Part shown: positions 15,310-17,454 of the stretch, one piece after another | Layout of the letters: every line of letters starts with the position of its first letter | How positions within the stretch are numbered: position 1 is the first letter of the stretch | Source of the DNA: an uncultured Muribaculaceae bacterium | GTDB lineage: Bacteria > Bacteroidota > Bacteroidia > Bacteroidales > Muribaculaceae | Direction: 5' to 3' | Length of the DNA stretch: 17,454 nucleotides | Assembly (NCBI GenBank): GCA_910584525.1 | Contig: CAJUAT010000055.1 | Coordinates: 1 to 17,454, forward strand | The notes under the pieces: model-generated | The model's input: only the letters and a program-made list of their open reading frames with translations | Told to the model about the DNA's origin: nothing | Databases searched by the model: none | Made by a program: the position numbers and the translations under genes

Positions 15310-16434
15310 TCACGGGACTTCGTCATAATCCGCCCTGAACCGCTCCTCGACTTCGCTGAAGTCACTCTCCCGGATATAGCGGAACAACCGCCAGCTGTAC
15401 TCTGATTCCTTGTACCTCGCCAGACTTCCCCGGGGCACATAGACACGCACGTCGTCATAATCGGAAAAGGCAGTGGGCGAAAGCTGCGGCGGCTCTTCCC
15501 TCATAACATAGATTCTCCGCACGTCTTTGATGTCGGCGAATGCCCTGTCGTCTATGCTGTCAACATCGAGGCAGATGTCCTTCACATTGACACAGCTGTC
15601 GAAGGCAGACCTCCCTACCCTTGCAGCGTTACGGACTCTTACGCTTCTAAGGTTCCGCGACTTCCGGAAAGCATAGGGAGACACTTTACCCTTCCGGACG
15701 TCTATGTCCAGATGCCGCACTTCGTTACCGAAGACGTTGAAATGTCCCGACAGGGCTATCGGATTCGACAACTCCGTCTCGAATTCCACTTTGCTCCATA
15801 CGTCGGGACTGCATATATCCACAGTCCTCAGCCCGACACAACCCTCGAACGCATTCGCGCCTATCCGGCGCAACCGTTGACCGAAACGGATCTCCGTCAG
15901 TTTCCAACATCCCTGGAATCCCCGTTTCCCAAGTATCTCCAGACGGCGCAACTCTATTGGATCAGCCAATAATCCATTTTCTGCGACAGCCTCGTCTCCG
16001 ATATATTCGACTCCGGGCATCTCTATCCTGTCTAAATGATGATTTTCACGGATAGCTTTTTCTCCGATTCGTCTTACCGTCGACGGAAGTATGATATATA
16101 TAGTTTCCGGCAGACCACCTAGACCCCGTGCATAGACATACCTGGGATAAGACCCTTTGTAGTAATCGGAGTTTTTTGATATCTCTACAGAAGTAACTAT
16201 ATATCTTTTGCAATGTTCATCTGATCTTGAATCAACGAAGACGGAATCCGGTGCGACAGCATATCCCGGCCCAAAAACCCCCACACCTGATACCCACGAC
16301 TGTTTATGACCTATTATTTTAGCTGTATCGCCGTCTAATTCGTACAACAAACCTCTCTCCTCATATACCCCATCAGCATTGCATGTCAATATACCCATGA
16401 CAATGTTTATTATGACTATCAGATTCTTTTTCAT
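15310..16434 (-). CDS. BspA-like leucine-rich-repeat protein lacking the T9SS tail (unit 2)
   Basis: This is a 374-residue secreted protein paralogous to the unit 1 LRR protein. Signal peptide 1-20 ends Cys-Asn-Ala. LRR_5-type repeats run from about 105 to 345: Val-Arg-Arg-Ile-Gly-Glu-Lys-Ala-Ile, Leu-Arg-Arg-Ile-Gly-Ala-Asn-Ala-Phe-Glu-Gly-Cys near 188-199, Ser-Ala-Phe-Asp-Ser-Cys near 276-281, then Tyr-Val-Pro-Arg-Gly-Ser-Leu at 332-338. The two proteins align almost without gaps up to Phe-Arg-Ala-Asp-Tyr at 366-370. Here a TGA follows at the codon where the paralogue has TCA, so the 62-residue linker and sorting tail are absent. Start: ATG 16434; the longer frame begins at a TTG (16452). 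It is convergent with the unit 1 barrel gene (20 bp gap) and divergent from the unit 2 barrel gene. Without the tail it may stay periplasmic or be exported differently. Confidence 0.8.
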   Translation of the reverse strand: MKKNLIVIINIVMGILTCNADGVYEERGLLYELDGDTAKIIGHKQSWVSGVGVFGPGYAVAPDSVFVDSRSDEHCKRYIVTSVEISKNSDYYKGSYPRYVYARGLGGLPETIYIILPSTVRRIGEKAIRENHHLDRIEMPGVEYIGDEAVAENGLLADPIELRRLEILGKRGFQGCWKLTEIRFGQRLRRIGANAFEGCVGLRTVDICSPDVWSKVEFETELSNPIALSGHFNVFGNEVRHLDIDVRKGKVSPYAFRKSRNLRSVRVRNAARVGRSAFDSCVNVKDICLDVDSIDDRAFADIKDVRRIYVMREEPPQLSPTAFSDYDDVRVYVPRGSLARYKESEYSWRLFRYIRESDFSEVEERFRADYDEVP

Positions 16435-16495
16435 CGTGATTATAAATTTCAAAAACAGAATAGAACAACTACGCGCGTTTGAACGTTATACCATG

Positions 16496-16527
16496 CAAAG
16501 ATAACATTTTATCAAACACGCACCAAA
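16496..16527 (-). promoter_or_regulatory. Bacteroides-type promoter for the unit 2 LRR gene
   Basis: On the minus strand TTTG (16527-16524), exactly 20 bp, then TATCTTTG (16503-16496): a full match to the Bacteroides promoter consensus and the same boxes and spacing as in unit 1. The predicted start of transcription is near 16489, giving a leader of about 55 nt to ATG 16434. The sequence between -7 box and the divergent barrel gene start (54 bp) is similar in length to unit 1 (50 bp). Confidence 0.7.
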
Positions 16528-16557
16528 TTTATTATCATTTTCTAATTATAAAAATTT

Positions 16558-17409
16558 ATGAACAGGAATAATCCCGTCTCGGACAACCGTCAATTCGATT
16601 TATTGACGGGAAGAAACAGTTCTTTCCCCATAGGTGACAAATCAAATGACCCGTATATATCCCCGACTCCCGGACATCTGCCACTTGTGGCATGGTCGCC
16701 CGTGCCCCGTGATTTCCAGATTCTTCTGGATTGTGATGACACAACCTTATGCGAGAATCCTCCCGGATACGTCGGTTCCGCCGAATATGACGCATTACTT
16801 GATGAAATCACACTGGCACTAAAGGAATCAGGATTCAACACCATCGTGATGATGGGTTCCTACAAAGGTTGCGAGGGTATGATGGAGGCGGCTCTCGACA
16901 CTATCGGCTCCGACGGCAAGACATGCGATATAAAGTCTATTTTCGTCTTGCTGCCAAGATACCGTGAATCATTCGCCGCCATAAACTCGACCATCAGTCA
17001 TTTCTCAGACAGAATATCACCAAAGGGTAAACAATATCCAAGCTCCTTTCTTATCATGGACGAACCACAGTTCAACGATTGGAGCCAGCCGGTATTCGCT
17101 TTACAATACTATGAAACCAAGGACAAAGTCAGTCAATATTCATGGAACAATTTCACCCTTCCCTGCATTTATCTCAAGCAATGGAGAGACCGCTGGATGT
17201 TCTTTGCAAACCTGGGAGGAGCGAATGATGAATATGATAAAAAAACAGACAAATGGAAAATTGTGAGTCTTGCTTCCGAAAAATATCGGTCACTTTTTGT
17301 AGCCGCCGCAGACAATCAGGAACAGTATCTTAAGGCTCTGCAATTGCTTTTCCACCCCGCCGTCTGGAGCTATGACCAATATCCTTTCGTTATTTATAAA
17401 ATTATTTAA
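16558..17409 (+). CDS. truncated paralogue of the glycoside-hydrolase-like protein (unit 2)
   Basis: These 283 residues align closely with residues 1-286 of the unit 1 barrel protein, including several blocks with identical DNA (13526-13557 equals 16711-16742; 13685-13716 equals 16870-16901). Start at ATG 16558 is firm, because an in-frame TAA lies three codons upstream. The candidate catalytic strand reads Phe-Leu-Ile-Met-Asp-Glu-Pro at 164-170, the Asp-Glu-Pro form common in glycosidase barrels, where the longer copy has Gly-Glu-Ser. Similarity to the other copy ends at Pro-Phe-Val-Ile; then Tyr-Lys-Ile-Ile and a TAA follow. The missing part would contain the rest of the barrel (including the Arg-Tyr...Trp-Gln-Tyr-Gly strand) and the beta-sandwich, so the product is unlikely to fold as a full enzyme. 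It has no signal peptide. It may be a decaying pseudogene or a separate short form; 45 bp after the stop the window ends. Confidence 0.6.
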   Translation: MNRNNPVSDNRQFDLLTGRNSSFPIGDKSNDPYISPTPGHLPLVAWSPVPRDFQILLDCDDTTLCENPPGYVGSAEYDALLDEITLALKESGFNTIVMMGSYKGCEGMMEAALDTIGSDGKTCDIKSIFVLLPRYRESFAAINSTISHFSDRISPKGKQYPSSFLIMDEPQFNDWSQPVFALQYYETKDKVSQYSWNNFTLPCIYLKQWRDRWMFFANLGGANDEYDKKTDKWKIVSLASEKYRSLFVAAADNQEQYLKALQLLFHPAVWSYDQYPFVIYKII

Positions 17410-17454
17410 GTTTCGCAAGTATGTAATTTCAGAGATACGGGCATAAAAAAACGA

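Larger units (their letters stand above)
11830..17409. repeat. tandem duplication of an LRR / barrel-protein gene pair
   Basis: Unit 1 (11830-15289) and unit 2 (15310-17409 and perhaps beyond) have the same layout and orientation: a minus-strand LRR gene, a shared divergent promoter region, and a plus-strand barrel gene. Both protein pairs are paralogous and the promoter boxes are identical in sequence and spacing. The period is about 3.5 kb. The region appears more AT-rich than the long operon to its left, which could point to a different history. Confidence 0.75.

Noticed and set aside
11830..17454. Mobile genetic element carrying the duplicated units
   Set aside because: No transposase, integrase, terminal repeats or target-site duplication seen; AT-richness alone is not enough.

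Overview
The window looks like chromosome from a gut-type Bacteroidales bacterium, most plausibly Muribaculaceae or a relative. The reasons are: lipoproteins of the DUF4493 and PCMD types, a DUF4923-type protein, BspA-like leucine-rich-repeat proteins with one type IX secretion (T9SS) tail, A-rich leaders with few Shine-Dalgarno sites, and two exact matches to the Bacteroides promoter (TTTG-N20-TAnnTTTG). All family assignments are by eye; no database was searched.

Region 1 (about 97-10710, minus strand) is one compact run of eight genes with gaps of 1-15 bp or overlaps of 4-8 bp, so probably one operon. Read 5' to 3' it encodes three large lipoproteins with DUF4493-type N-terminal domains (two ending in PCMD-type domains), two paralogous outer-membrane beta-barrels, a fourth lipoprotein with a PCMD domain, a PAP2-family lipid phosphatase and a small diacylglycerol/undecaprenol kinase. 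The three DUF4493 proteins each carry a Thr/Pro-Thr-Arg-Ala site 29-38 residues after the lipobox cysteine. This recalls the Arg-Ala processing sites of Porphyromonas FimA/Mfa1, so the operon may build a type V pilus-like or other polymeric surface structure. That is inference.

Region 2 (10711-10964) is a divergent control region with a -7 box for the long operon and two palindromes. It is followed by a secreted DUF4923-type protein on the plus strand.

Region 3 (11830 to the right edge) is a tandem duplication of a two-gene unit. Each unit has a minus-strand secreted leucine-rich-repeat protein placed head to head with a plus-strand protein that looks like a glycoside-hydrolase TIM barrel but has no signal peptide. 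Both units share an identical promoter layout for the LRR gene. The copies have decayed differently: the first LRR protein has a T9SS-like tail and the second stops exactly where it would begin; the first barrel protein is full length and the second stops less than half way. This duplicated pair is the least explained part of the window.

No tRNA, rRNA, CRISPR array, transposase or integrase was seen. No gene-free stretch exceeds 300 bases.
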